Positions 44,724 to 54,761 of a stretch of DNA of 64,000 nucleotides are shown piece by piece; position 1 is the stretch's first letter; each line of letters begins with the position of its first letter. Made by a program: the position numbers and the translations under genes. A model generated the notes under the pieces. The model saw only the letters and a program-made list of their open reading frames with translations, was not told the DNA's origin and made no database searches. Source of the stretch: Planctomycetota bacterium (GTDB lineage: Bacteria; Planctomycetota; UBA1135; UBA2386); assembly GCA_020638695.1 (NCBI GenBank), contig JACKIB010000001.1, forward strand, positions 62,001 to 126,000. Direction: 5' to 3'.

Positions 44724-47333
44724 GTGGCCGACCACACCCCGACCCTCCGCCAGCAGTTGCTCGCCCTCCTGGTCGCGGGCGTGTGCGCAGTCGGTTTCCT
44801 GCGCAGCGGACTGCGTCTCGACCACGCGCTTCTGCCGTATCCCCCGGAGGTCCTGGAGCCGTGGAACAGCGCGGCCAAGACTTCAGGGATGGATCCCGCC
44901 GAGATCTACCGCGGCAATCTGACCATGGGCGACAAATACAACCAGTCGCTCACCTGGGATCGGATCACCCACGACCGGATGCACCGCGCGCAGATCCCGC
45001 TATGGACCCGGGACATCGCCGGCGGGGTGCCGTTCGTGCCGCAGATGGGCCAGGTCTACCACCCGTTCAACTTGCTGCTGCTGGTGGTGCCGTCGACCGG
45101 GGTGTACGGCGTCTGGTACTTCCTGCACCTACTGCTGTTGGGGTGGACGGCGTACCGGTTCCTGCGCCAGGTCGGGGTGCACCACGGACCGGCACTGTTC
45201 GGCGTGGTGGCGGTGACCCTGGGGTTGTGGACGCAGGCGCGGTTGCACCACAACGTGATGCTGTCCGCAGTGCTGCCGGTGTTCGTGATGCTGGCGGCTA
45301 CCCACCGGCTGTTCCTGGGGAATGGGCGGCTCGGTACGCTGGCCGTGCTCGCCACCTGCACCGGACTGTCGTGGATCTGTGGCTTCGCCCCGGCCAGCCT
45401 GATGTGCACCTACCTGGTGGGCGGATACGCGTTGCTGCTCTGGTGGACCGCTCCGGGCGGGCGACGGGCCCGACCGTTGCTGCAGTTCGGCGCGGCCATC
45501 GGACTCGGGCTGTTGGCGTCGAGTGCCCACCTGCTCCCCGTGCTGTGGGCCGCCCGCGATAGCTCCCGCTTGCCGGCGACCCAGGAGCTGTTGGCGAACA
45601 AGGCGCTCGAGCCGGCGCACCTGCTCACCGCGGTGTGGCCGAGCCTGTTCTCGTGGCCGAGTGACCACTTCTACCTTCCGGCGGGCAAGCTGCACAACAC
45701 GTGGCCGGCGCTGGCGCTGCTCGACCGCGAGCTGCAGCAGTCGGCATTCAACTACCCGGAGACGGCGTTCTACCCGGGCATCGCGCCACTGCTGCTCGCG
45801 GTGTACGGCTGTCGCGGACGGCTCGGGTGGTTCCTGTTCGGCGCCGCGCTGTTCGGGCTGGCGATGGCCCTGGGCCTGCTACTGCCGGTTTCGCGGTTCC
45901 TCCCCGGTGCGCACAGCGGCGACCTCAAGCGCTTCCTGCTGCTGTTCGGCATCACCGTACCCCTGCTCGCAGCACTCGGGTTGCAGCGGGTACTGGTCAC
46001 CGGCCGCCGCAGGTTGCTGATCGGCATCGGCCTGTGCCTCGCAGTGTTCAGTCTCGAGCTGTTCCTGCTGCACCTGTACCCGCACACCGCGCTGCGCGAG
46101 ATCTACGGAGATCTGGCCCGCCCGCGCCTCGAGCGGGTGTTCCACGTCACGCTCCCCGAGGATGCGATGGCACAGTGGGTGCGCGACTATCCGGGGGAAG
46201 GCGATGTGAACCGCGCGCGCCTGTTGCTGGGGTTCGGTGCCGCCGCGCTGTGTGCCGCACTGACGGTGTTGATCTTGTGGTGGCGCAGTCGCTTCAGCGT
46301 CGGGTTGCTGTGTGCGATGACCGGTGTGGAATTGGTCTGGGCGGGCATCGGTCCGGTGGTCGCGGTACCGCGCGACCGCCTGACCACGCTCCCGCCGATC
46401 CTCGCCCCGGTCCGCGCCGCGGAACGACCAAATGGCGTGCGCCCTCGGCTGCAGCGGCTGCTCGGCCCGCACGACGGCAACCTCGGGTGTCCGGTGCCGC
46501 CGAACCTCGGCGCCTTCTACGGGGTCGAGGACCTCGGTGCCTACAACCCGCTGCCCAAGCGACGGATGGAGGAGTTGTTCCTCGCGCTGGAGCCGGATTT
46601 CGAACGCGACCCCGGTTCGACCGGGCAGCGCCGGCGCGACAAGGCGAGCGTGGTGCTGGGCGGCGCCGGAGTCAGCGCGCTGCGCGACTCCGCGTCGCTG
46701 ACCCACCCGCTCGCCGACTTGCTCGGGCTCGAGTTCGTGCTCACCCGGAGCAGCTTGGAGCTACCGGGCCTGGTCGACCGCACGCCCGCCGATGCTGCAC
46801 CGGGATTCCACCTCTACCAGCGGACCACGTGTCTGCCCCGCGCGACGCTGGTGCGCGAGGCCGTCGTGGTGACCGAACCCCAGGAACGCCTTCGGCGGCT
46901 CGGCGACCGCGCCCACGACCCCCGCCACACCGTGCTGCTCGAGGACCCCACCGCCAGCATCCCCACCCCCGGCCCCACCACCGGTAGCGAAGTCGAGATC
47001 CTCCACCACGGCGATCAGAAGGTGTTCCTCCGCACCCGCGCGGAGTTCAGTGCCTACCTGCGGCTGGCCGATCCCTACGACGCGGGCTGGACCGCCACGG
47101 TCGACGATCGACCGGCCGAGGTCCTGGTCGCCGACCACTATTTCCGCGCCGTGTATCTGCCCGCTGGCGAGCACCGGATCGCGTTCCGCTACAACGGCCC
47201 TTCGGTGCGAGTCCCGCAGTGGATCTCGCTGGCTGCCGCTCTGCTGATCGCTGCCCTCGCCGCCAGCTCGCTGCGCCAGAGCGGCCGACGACGCAACTCC
47301 GAATCCACCCACGACCTGAGCACTCGCGATTGA
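44724..47333 (+). CDS. YfhO-type polytopic membrane protein, copy 1
   Basis: This 869-residue protein has about 12 membrane helices and a C-terminal extracytoplasmic domain. The pattern PLWTRDIAGGVPFVPQMGQV and YHPFNLLLLVVPSTGVYGVWY near the N-terminus and YDAGWTATVDDRPAEVLV near the C-terminus are characteristic of the YfhO family, which is linked to glycosylation of surface polymers in Gram-positive bacteria. The start is GTG 44724, 9 bases after a TAGGAT hexamer. It is divergent from the glycosyltransferase and overlaps the second copy. Confidence 0.8.
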   Translation: MADHTPTLRQQLLALLVAGVCAVGFLRSGLRLDHALLPYPPEVLEPWNSAAKTSGMDPAEIYRGNLTMGDKYNQSLTWDRITHDRMHRAQIPLWTRDIAGGVPFVPQMGQVYHPFNLLLLVVPSTGVYGVWYFLHLLLLGWTAYRFLRQVGVHHGPALFGVVAVTLGLWTQARLHHNVMLSAVLPVFVMLAATHRLFLGNGRLGTLAVLATCTGLSWICGFAPASLMCTYLVGGYALLLWWTAPGGRRARPLLQFGAAIGLGLLASSAHLLPVLWAARDSSRLPATQELLANKALEPAHLLTAVWPSLFSWPSDHFYLPAGKLHNTWPALALLDRELQQSAFNYPETAFYPGIAPLLLAVYGCRGRLGWFLFGAALFGLAMALGLLLPVSRFLPGAHSGDLKRFLLLFGITVPLLAALGLQRVLVTGRRRLLIGIGLCLAVFSLELFLLHLYPHTALREIYGDLARPRLERVFHVTLPEDAMAQWVRDYPGEGDVNRARLLLGFGAAALCAALTVLILWWRSRFSVGLLCAMTGVELVWAGIGPVVAVPRDRLTTLPPILAPVRAAERPNGVRPRLQRLLGPHDGNLGCPVPPNLGAFYGVEDLGAYNPLPKRRMEELFLALEPDFERDPGSTGQRRRDKASVVLGGAGVSALRDSASLTHPLADLLGLEFVLTRSSLELPGLVDRTPADAAPGFHLYQRTTCLPRATLVREAVVVTEPQERLRRLGDRAHDPRHTVLLEDPTASIPTPGPTTGSEVEILHHGDQKVFLRTRAEFSAYLRLADPYDAGWTATVDDRPAEVLVADHYFRAVYLPAGEHRIAFRYNGPSVRVPQWISLAAALLIAALAASSLRQSGRRRNSESTHDLSTRD

Positions 47334-50029
47334 AGCCCTCCCTGCAGCACGCGCTGGCCCTGTTGGCCCTGCTCGCCCTGCCGCTGGTCCTGCTGTGGCC
47401 GTGCCTGATCGGTTCGCGTGTCTACGTGCCGTGGGACATCGCGCAGTTCCCGCCGGCGCGGACCTTGATGGACGACGCCGAGTACGCCGAGACGATCCGC
47501 AACAACAACACGATCGTCACCGAGATCCCGGCGATGTTCGTCCCCGAACTGCGGTTCATCAAGGGCGAGCTCGACCGCGGTGAGTTCCCCCAGTGGAACC
47601 CGTACGCCCGCTCGGGCACCACCGTGTGGTCGTCGTCGATCCTCGGTGTGTGGTACCCGATCAACTGGATGATGTTCGCCGGGGGGGATCCCCAGAGCTA
47701 CCTGGCGTTCGGCGCATTCCTGTCGATTGCGATCGCTTCGCTGCTGATGTACGGGTTCTTGTGCAGCCTCGGACTGTCGGTGCCCGCTGCGTTGTTCGGC
47801 GCACTGGCGTTCGGCATGAGCGGCACGCTGACCGTCAACCTGCACTTCTACCAGCGGATCAACGCGCTGATCTGGTTGCCCGGCATGCTGTGGGCGATCC
47901 ACGCCATGGCGCAGCGGTCCGGAAGGCGCCGGGTCCCCGGCATGCTCGGTCTCGCCGGGTCACTGTTCATGGCCCACACCGCGGGCTTCCCGCCGTTCGC
48001 GCTCGCCACCACCCTGCTCGCCGCGGCGTTCACGGTGCAGCAGATGGGCGGCGTGCTGCGGCGCGGCGGCGGCCGCGAGACGCTCACGTTCGCCGGAACC
48101 ACCGCGGGCGGTGCGCTGCTCGGCGTGCTGCTCGCGGCCGTCCAGACCCTGCCGAGCTTCGGCTTCTTTCCGGAATCGAATCGCACCATGGACGCCAAGG
48201 GCAACCTGCTGGCCTCTGGCGGATTCGATCCGGCGGGGCTGTTGGGCTACCTCTGTCCGACGATCTTCAACCACCCGCACATCAACAACACCGGACAGCT
48301 GGTCGACCTGTACTCGCCGCTGATGTGGTTCCTGTTCACCCGTCGGTCGTGGTTGCCGCACGAGCAGATCCCGCCGGGAACGGTGTTCGACCCGAACCTG
48401 AACTTCTGCGAGTACACGGTGTTCGTCGGCACGATGCCGCTGTTCTTCGCCCTGGCCGGGTTGCTGCGCCGTCGCACTCCGCTGCGCTGGTTCCTCGGTG
48501 GCACACTGCTGTTCCTGTTCGCCCTGGCGAGCGCCGAGCGACTGATCGGACCGCTGCTCGAGGCCGCGCCGTTCCGCTGGATCCCGCCGACGCGCTACAC
48601 CGGACCGACCTGCCTGCTGGTCGCCGCACTCGCCGCCGCCGGCTGCCACGACCTGCGCGGCCTGTCGCACGGGCTGCGCCGCGTGTTGGCGATCGGCGGC
48701 TTGCTGCTCGCTCTCGTGCTGTCCTGCTGCGGGATGTGGGTGTTCCTCCACACCCCGGCGGAGCTGCTCGAGTCGATGGCTCCGACCATCCTCCACAAGT
48801 ACACGGCCCGCTACCCCAACGTCCCGTCCGCCGAGCTCCCGACGCAGCTCGGCCAGTACCTCGGCCCCAACATGCCGATGGCCCGCGAGATGATGGTGTG
48901 GAACCTGTTCCGCGCCGCGGGGGCGACCGCGGTCTGCGGGCTGTGGTTCCTCGGGCTGCCGTGGTTGCTGCGGCTGCGCCGCGGCGCTTGGCTCGCCGGT
49001 GGCCTCGCCGCGACGCTCACCGTCGTCGAGCTGCTCGGCTTCGGCATCCCACTCAACACCGGCAGACACCTGAAGCGCCGGCCGCTGAACGACACGCCGA
49101 TCCACGCGTTCCTGCGCCAACAGCGCGAGACCTGGCGGTCGAGCGGGGGTTTCGCGGTGGTCCGGGCGCACGCCAAGCAGCGCGGTGAGGTACCGCTACC
49201 GTCACAGCTGCCGCCCGACACGCTGCTTCGCGAGCACATCCGCGACGTGCAGGCCTACACGTTCGTCGACAAGCGCTCGCACCTGCCGATCCTCGAGATG
49301 TACGGACCGCAACAGATGGCACGCGACACCTGGCCGTTGTCGCTGGCGGACGACGAGCGCTTGGAACGCCCGTTCTGGGACATGCTCGGGGTTCGCTTCG
49401 TGCTGTCCGAGGACCGACTGGAGCACGCCGGCAAGCAAGTCGGTCCGGTGCTCGCCGGACCGGAGAACGCGAAGGTCAAGACACGATTCTTCTACGTCTA
49501 CGAGCGGCCGCACCCGCTACCGCGTGCCTGGGTGGTGCACCGCTACCGCACGTTGCCGACCGAGCAAGAGGTGGTGAAGGCGCTCGCCGCGGCAGATTTC
49601 GCCCCGACGGTGGAGGCGGTGGTCGACCACGAGACCGCGGCTCGACTGGGGCCGCAGCCCGCGGCACCGGCGGCCGGCCAGGCGCGCTCGGTGACCTTCC
49701 CGATCCCCGACCAGACCAACGCGCTGACGATCGACGTCGGCGCGGGCGCACCGGGGTTCCTGGTGGTCAACGACACGCTGATGCGCGGCTGGACGGTGAC
49801 GGTCGGCGGTCAGCCGGCGACAGTGCACCGCGCCAACCTGTTCCAGCGCTTGGTGGTGCTACCTGCGGCGGCGACCCGCATCGAGTTCCACTACCGGACC
49901 CCGGGGTTCGTCGCCGGCGCGGCGCTTTCGCTCACGGCCCTGCTGATTTGCCTGGGCCTGTGGGTCTGGTCGCGCCGCCGACCTCGTCGCACGGAACTCC
50001 AGCCCACCGACCCGACCAGCCCCGCGTGA
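47330..50029 (+). CDS. YfhO-type polytopic membrane protein, copy 2
   Basis: A paralogue of the preceding gene, 899 residues. PQWNPYARSGTTVWSSSILG with WYPINWMMFAGG marks the same N-terminal loop, and LMRGWTVTVGGQPATVHRA the same C-terminal domain. TTG 47330 is chosen as start because it overlaps the preceding stop as TTGA and leads straight into the first helix (ALALLALLALPLVLLW). The two are probably co-translated and may work as a pair. Confidence 0.8.
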   Translation: MKPSLQHALALLALLALPLVLLWPCLIGSRVYVPWDIAQFPPARTLMDDAEYAETIRNNNTIVTEIPAMFVPELRFIKGELDRGEFPQWNPYARSGTTVWSSSILGVWYPINWMMFAGGDPQSYLAFGAFLSIAIASLLMYGFLCSLGLSVPAALFGALAFGMSGTLTVNLHFYQRINALIWLPGMLWAIHAMAQRSGRRRVPGMLGLAGSLFMAHTAGFPPFALATTLLAAAFTVQQMGGVLRRGGGRETLTFAGTTAGGALLGVLLAAVQTLPSFGFFPESNRTMDAKGNLLASGGFDPAGLLGYLCPTIFNHPHINNTGQLVDLYSPLMWFLFTRRSWLPHEQIPPGTVFDPNLNFCEYTVFVGTMPLFFALAGLLRRRTPLRWFLGGTLLFLFALASAERLIGPLLEAAPFRWIPPTRYTGPTCLLVAALAAAGCHDLRGLSHGLRRVLAIGGLLLALVLSCCGMWVFLHTPAELLESMAPTILHKYTARYPNVPSAELPTQLGQYLGPNMPMAREMMVWNLFRAAGATAVCGLWFLGLPWLLRLRRGAWLAGGLAATLTVVELLGFGIPLNTGRHLKRRPLNDTPIHAFLRQQRETWRSSGGFAVVRAHAKQRGEVPLPSQLPPDTLLREHIRDVQAYTFVDKRSHLPILEMYGPQQMARDTWPLSLADDERLERPFWDMLGVRFVLSEDRLEHAGKQVGPVLAGPENAKVKTRFFYVYERPHPLPRAWVVHRYRTLPTEQEVVKALAAADFAPTVEAVVDHETAARLGPQPAAPAAGQARSVTFPIPDQTNALTIDVGAGAPGFLVVNDTLMRGWTVTVGGQPATVHRANLFQRLVVLPAAATRIEFHYRTPGFVAGAALSLTALLICLGLWVWSRRRPRRTELQPTDPTSPA

Positions 50030-50065
50030 CGGTGAGCCGGGTCGGCTCGAGCGGTTCGGTGCGCC

Positions 50066-50083
50066 TCCGCCCGCACGGGCGGA
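50066..50083. terminator. Hairpin between convergent genes, possible two-way terminator
   Basis: TCCGCCC and GGGCGGA form a perfect 7-bp stem with a GCAC loop, just after the second YfhO gene and just before the end of the secreted protein gene on the other strand. No T run follows, but position and symmetry fit a bidirectional stop. Confidence 0.45.
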
Positions 50084-50093
50084 AGCCCGGCGA

Positions 50094-51431
50094 TCAGTTG
50101 AACTTCGTCGCTGCCGTGCTGGTGAACGAGTCCGGCACCGTGGCGTCGACCGGGTTGGCGACGCCCTGGAAGTAGAGCGTCAGGCCCTTGAGCGACACAT
50201 CGGTCGCCGGGAAGCTCGCCCGAGCGACGTCGTCCTTGGTGGTGCTGCTCAGCACCACCGGCACCAGGAACAGCAGCGGGGTCGGCGTCAGCGCAAAGCC
50301 ACCTTCGATGCCTCCGAGGGTGATCGGCGCGTTCACACCGAGGGCCACCGCGAAGGTCGTGGACACCACCGACGGCGTGCCGCTCTGCGCCCCGACTTGC
50401 ACCGTGAGCTGCGCGGATGGCCCCACCGCGATCTCGGTGTTGGTCGCCATGTAGAAGCCCTGGCCCTCGACCAGCGCCGAGTAGTTGGTGCTGTCGGCCG
50501 CCAGGAATCGGCCACCCGCCACACCACCATTGTTCAACCAGTTGATGTTGTCCCACACCTTGACGATCGACTTCTGGTTCGACTCGATGTTGGACGCGAA
50601 GTACATGTCGCTGTCGTTGCTCACCCGCGCGGCGAACCACAACGCGATGGCGTTGCCCTGGCCGTCGAACACGGGGGTCGGGGAGTGGCAGATCTCCCCG
50701 GAGATCGCCGCGGCGGTCTTCACCGAGCCGACCGAGGCCGCGGTCAGCTTGCCCGCGGTGAGCGTGGTGGACAGCGGCGCGTAGACGATGGTGCCCGCGG
50801 CGTCGGCCCAGAACAGCACCAGCTTGCCGTCCAGGTGCCCCACTGCCGGATCGACCCAGGGCCCGGTGACCCCCGCGACCGGCACCGGTGCATCGAAGTC
50901 GACCGTGCTGTTGGCGCGGTAACCGAGGTACACGCCGGTGCTCCAGTCGAGCGCCGCCCACTGACCGAGCGTGTCACCCGAGATCATCAGGCCGAAGCAG
51001 TCGCCCGACGGGTTGCACAGGTTCTTGGCCATGGTGTTGGGGGTGAACACCGGCTGGCCGCTGTTCCAGGTCACCTTGCCCATGATCACCTGCTGACCGA
51101 CCTGGGTGCTGCCAGTCGGCATGTAGCCGCTGTTCAGGTTGTAGGTGGTCATGCACATGTGGTACTCGCCGGCACCCAGACCGAGGATGCCGGTCTTGCC
51201 GAGGCTGACCTGGACGATGTTCTTGCTCGCGGCGCTGGCCGACCAGATGGGGAACGGCGTGGTGATCGCGCCGAGGGTTCCGGCACCCCCGCCAGTGAAG
51301 TACGTGCTGACTTTGTAGGGTTGGACCCCGGGCGTCGTCGGGTCCTGATCGATGAAGGTGGGGCCCGCTTGGGCACTGACGAACGAGGCCAGAGCTGCCG
51401 CGCAGAGCAGCGTGGTGTTCAGGGACTGCAT
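50094..51431 (-). CDS. Secreted protein of unknown function
   Basis: The ATG at 51431 begins a signal peptide (LLCAAALASFVSAQ) and GAGGA lies about 11 bases upstream. The 445-residue mature region is strand-rich with Gly/Ser/Thr and propeller-like segments (IVYAPLSTTLTAGKLTAASV; PTPVFDGQGNAIALWFAARV). It resembles in style, but not in sequence, the secreted protein at 27982. No family was recognised. Confidence 0.6.
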   Translation of the reverse strand: MQSLNTTLLCAAALASFVSAQAGPTFIDQDPTTPGVQPYKVSTYFTGGGAGTLGAITTPFPIWSASAASKNIVQVSLGKTGILGLGAGEYHMCMTTYNLNSGYMPTGSTQVGQQVIMGKVTWNSGQPVFTPNTMAKNLCNPSGDCFGLMISGDTLGQWAALDWSTGVYLGYRANSTVDFDAPVPVAGVTGPWVDPAVGHLDGKLVLFWADAAGTIVYAPLSTTLTAGKLTAASVGSVKTAAAISGEICHSPTPVFDGQGNAIALWFAARVSNDSDMYFASNIESNQKSIVKVWDNINWLNNGGVAGGRFLAADSTNYSALVEGQGFYMATNTEIAVGPSAQLTVQVGAQSGTPSVVSTTFAVALGVNAPITLGGIEGGFALTPTPLLFLVPVVLSSTTKDDVARASFPATDVSLKGLTLYFQGVANPVDATVPDSFTSTAATKFN

Positions 51432-51632
51432 GGTGTGGGATTCCTCGAAAGGAGCATGAAAGAGCGGGTGCCGCGGGACGCAGGGACGTCGATCGAGACA
51501 CCCGGATCGGCCGAGTAGCCGAGTCACACCCGTTTGTAGCACGGCACGAGCGCACGTAAAGGCAGCCCAGTCGCACCATTTTTTTAAGTGCCCCTTCCCG
51601 ACCGACCGGGTGACCCCAGGGGCCGGCGCGCG
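51432..51632. other. Intergenic region with an A/T-rich tract
   Basis: Between the secreted protein and the UbiB-like gene the sequence contains a run of seven T followed by AA near 51579-51587, unusual in this GC-rich window. A TACAAA hexamer on the minus strand (51538-51533) could be the -10 of the secreted protein gene, which would have a leader of about 95 bases. No hairpin precedes the T run in a way that would make a standard terminator. Confidence 0.35.
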
Positions 51633-53309
51633 TCAGCGACCGCGTCCGCTACGCAGTACCGACCACAACAGGCCGAGCCCCAGCAGTGCGGACGACAGGA
51701 AGCCGAGCAGGCCGATCGCGGGTAGCCCCCACAGCGTCGGTCCCCCGTCGATCGTCATCGCGATCGACGTTCCGACGATGAGCGCCGCGGTCACCATGCC
51801 GAAGGTGATCCGGTTGGCGCTGCGATCGAGCTGTCTGCCGAAATGGTCCAGCCGCTCGAGGTCGAGCTCCAGCTTCATGCCCCCGCGCCGCGCCCGTGCG
51901 ACCAGGCTCTTGATGTCGTGCGGCAACCCCGCCAGCACGCGGGCACTGTCACGGATCCCCCTGCGCAGCAACACCCACGGTGAATGCAGGCGACGGATCA
52001 TGATCCGAGCCAGCGGCTCGAGGTGCGCCGACATGTCGAACTCCGGATCGAGTCGCCGGCCCAGGTCCTCCAAGGACACGAACACCTTGATCAGCATCGA
52101 CACATCGGCGGGGAACGCGAGGTTGTTCTCCCGCACGATCTCGGCGATGTCGGCCAACAACGCCGTGACGTCGAGATCGCGCAGCACGACCCCTTGGAAG
52201 CGATCGAGCAGCGCCTGGGCGTCCTGTGTCAACTGCTCGACATCGACCTGGCCGCCGTCGGACCAGTCGAGCAACACATCGGTCACCGCCTCCTCGTCGC
52301 GCTCGGCTATGGCGATCATCAGCGCGGCGAACTCACGCCGTCGGGTGTCGCTGAGTCGCCCGACCATGCCGAAATCGACCAGCCCGACCCGCGCACCGGA
52401 CAACACGAGCACGTTCCCCGGGTGCGGATCGGCGTGGTAGAGCCCGTCCACCAGGACCATCTTCAACACCGCATCTGCGCCGATCCGCGCCACGGAACGC
52501 GTCGCCGGTCCGGGACGCGCCTGGTGCTGCAACCACGCCTCGACGTGCTCGCCCTCGAGCAGCGTCATCACCAGCAACCGCTCCCGGGTGAACCGCGGCA
52601 CCACCTCGGGCAAGACGATTTCGTCGTTGTCGGACAGGTTGTGGGCCACCGCCTGCAGGTTCTTCGCCTCGATCAGCAGGTCCAACTCGGCGCGCATCGT
52701 GCGGGCGAAGTGGCGCACTACCTTCCGCGGCCGGAACCGCCGTAGGTCGCTGACCTCCGACTCCAACAGGTCGGCGAGCCGCTGCAGGAGGCGCAGGTCG
52801 GCGATCACCTTGGCGCGGATCTCCGGCCGTCTGACCTTGACCGCCACCGCGACGCCCGACATCAGTCGAGCGCGGTGCACCTGGGCGATCGAGCCGGCTG
52901 CCAGCGGTTGCTCGACGAATTCGGTGAACGCCTCGCTGACGCGCATTCCGAGGTCCTCTTCCAGCTGCGAGCGGATCTCGGCAAACGGCACCGCGGTGAC
53001 GTGGGTGTGCAGCTTGCGGAACTCCTCGATCCACTCCGGTGGCAGCATGTCGGGACGGCTCGCCAGCACCTGACCCAGCTTGACGAAGGTCGGCCCGAGC
53101 TGCTCGAGCATGCTGCGCGCACGTTCCGCCGGTGGCACGGTGCGCAGCTCGGCCGCGGCCTCCCAGTGCAGCGCCCGCCCTGCCCGCTTGAGCAAAGTCA
53201 CCAGCCCGATCCGCCCCACCAACTCGCCGAATCCGTGACGGATCACGATGCCGGCGATCTCCTGGAGCCGCCCGAGATCACTGGCGGCGATCAGAGCCTC
53301 GTGCAGCAT
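51633..53309 (-). CDS. ABC1/UbiB-family atypical protein kinase
   Basis: This 558-residue membrane-associated protein-kinase-like ATPase carries every family motif: PTFVKLGQVLASRPD, LAAGSIAQVHRA, VAVKVRRP, LDLLIEAKNL, HADPHPGN and VDFGMVG. Two helices at the C-terminus (about residues 490-540) anchor it in the membrane. Relatives support ubiquinone or other isoprenoid lipid metabolism. The ATG at 53309 is chosen because TACGCT ends 6 bases before it; a GTG at 53345 is an alternative. Confidence 0.85.
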   Translation of the reverse strand: MLHEALIAASDLGRLQEIAGIVIRHGFGELVGRIGLVTLLKRAGRALHWEAAAELRTVPPAERARSMLEQLGPTFVKLGQVLASRPDMLPPEWIEEFRKLHTHVTAVPFAEIRSQLEEDLGMRVSEAFTEFVEQPLAAGSIAQVHRARLMSGVAVAVKVRRPEIRAKVIADLRLLQRLADLLESEVSDLRRFRPRKVVRHFARTMRAELDLLIEAKNLQAVAHNLSDNDEIVLPEVVPRFTRERLLVMTLLEGEHVEAWLQHQARPGPATRSVARIGADAVLKMVLVDGLYHADPHPGNVLVLSGARVGLVDFGMVGRLSDTRRREFAALMIAIAERDEEAVTDVLLDWSDGGQVDVEQLTQDAQALLDRFQGVVLRDLDVTALLADIAEIVRENNLAFPADVSMLIKVFVSLEDLGRRLDPEFDMSAHLEPLARIMIRRLHSPWVLLRRGIRDSARVLAGLPHDIKSLVARARRGGMKLELDLERLDHFGRQLDRSANRITFGMVTAALIVGTSIAMTIDGGPTLWGLPAIGLLGFLSSALLGLGLLWSVLRSGRGR

Positions 53310-53578
53310 GTCGAGAGCGTAGGCGGGCCAACGAGCGCGATCCACGGGCGATTGGCGTGTCGCCGAGGTTCATGGCGCATCGCGCAGCCAGTGCTGGGCT
53401 ACGCGGCCGGCCCCACGACGAAAGCGTTGCAGCAACTTCCCCGATCCCCGACAACCCCCGGCACCGAACGACGTGTCCTTGCTCGTCGCGCGCATCGGTT
53501 CCAGCGGCGCCGCGCGATCGCGCCGGGTCGACTCGCGTACGGGACAGACCAACTTCGGCTCCGGCCCCGACTGCCCCG

Positions 53579-54748
53579 ATGTTCCGACTCCCTCTCTTCC
53601 CCGTCGCCCTCGCCCTCCTGCTCGCCGCCTGCCGTGGCCCGGACGCCGCACTGGTGTTCATCGGCACGTTCACCGAAGGACGCGGCAATGATGGCGAGGG
53701 GATCTACGCGTGCCGCTTCGACGAAGCCTCCGGTCGATTGACGAAGATCGGGCTCGCCGCGGCAACCCCCAACCCGTCGTTCCTCGCGTTCCACCCCAAG
53801 CTGCCGGTGCTGTACAGCGTGAATGCGATTCAGCGCTTCCAGGGCAAGGTCACCGGCTCGGTCAGCGCGTTCGCCGTCGATCCGCAACGTGGCACCCTGC
53901 GGCTGCTCGGCAAGGCGAGTTCGGCCGGGCTCGGGCCCTGCGACCTCATCGTGGATCACCGCGGGCGACACCTGCTGGTCGCCAACTACGGAGCGGGCAA
54001 CGTCGCCGTGCTCCGGCTGCGGCCGGATGGGCACCCAGGAGCGGTGCTGTCGGTCTTGGCGCACCGGGGCAAGGGGGCGGATCCGCGTCGGCAGGCGGCG
54101 CCGCACTGCCACTCCGTGCTGCTCGACCCGGCCAGCCGCTTCGCGATCGTCTGCGACCTGGGCATCGACCGCGTACTCACCCACCGCTTCGACCCTGAGA
54201 CCGGGCAGCTGACCGCCGACACTTCCGTGCAGCTGCGGCCGGGCTCCGGCCCGCGCCGGCTCGCTTTCCACCCCGCGGGACACCTGGCGTACGGGATCCA
54301 CGAGCTCGATACCACCCTGACCCGCTACCGCTACCAGCCAGGGATCGGCCGGTTGGAGCCGGTGCAGACGGTGCGCACGGTGCCCCAGGGGGCACCACCG
54401 AGCACCGGCGCAGAGGTGGCGGTGCACCCCTCGGGACGGTTCGTCTACGCCTCGAACCGCGGGCACGATTCGATTGCGGTGTTCGCCGCGGCACCGCATA
54501 CCGGAGAACTCACGCTGGTCGCCCACACGGCGGTCGGTGGGCGGACCCCCCGGCACTTCACCATCGACCCGAGCGGCCGGTATCTGTTGGCTGCGGCGCA
54601 AGGATCGCACCGCGTCGTGGTGTTCCGAATCCACCAGGAGTCCGGCGTGCTGCTCCCCACCGGCAACAGTGTCGTGGTGCCGTCACCGGTGTGCGTGCGG
54701 TTCGCCCCGAGCTTCCAGGAGTCGGCGCCACAGAAGCGCGATCCATGA
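53579..54748 (+). CDS. Lipoprotein of the lactonase / 6-phosphogluconolactonase-like propeller family
   Basis: The ATG at 53579 begins a lipoprotein signal (LPLFPVALALLLAAC). The remaining 370 residues of this 389-residue protein form a seven-bladed propeller with family motifs: FIGTFTEG, GIYACRFDEASGRL, NPSFLAFHPKLPVLYSVN, PHCHSVLLDP, and FVYASNRGHDSIAVF near the end. As an exported protein it is less likely to act in the pentose phosphate pathway than cytoplasmic Pgl, so hydrolysis of another lactone is possible. It is followed by a copy of the palindromic element. Confidence 0.75.
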   Translation: MFRLPLFPVALALLLAACRGPDAALVFIGTFTEGRGNDGEGIYACRFDEASGRLTKIGLAAATPNPSFLAFHPKLPVLYSVNAIQRFQGKVTGSVSAFAVDPQRGTLRLLGKASSAGLGPCDLIVDHRGRHLLVANYGAGNVAVLRLRPDGHPGAVLSVLAHRGKGADPRRQAAPHCHSVLLDPASRFAIVCDLGIDRVLTHRFDPETGQLTADTSVQLRPGSGPRRLAFHPAGHLAYGIHELDTTLTRYRYQPGIGRLEPVQTVRTVPQGAPPSTGAEVAVHPSGRFVYASNRGHDSIAVFAAAPHTGELTLVAHTAVGGRTPRHFTIDPSGRYLLAAAQGSHRVVVFRIHQESGVLLPTGNSVVVPSPVCVRFAPSFQESAPQKRDP

Positions 54749-54761
54749 GATCCGCGCCGCA

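Noticed and set aside
53579..54748. Cytoplasmic 6-phosphogluconolactonase of the pentose phosphate pathway.
   Set aside because: The protein has a lipoprotein signal and is therefore exported; only the family assignment was kept.
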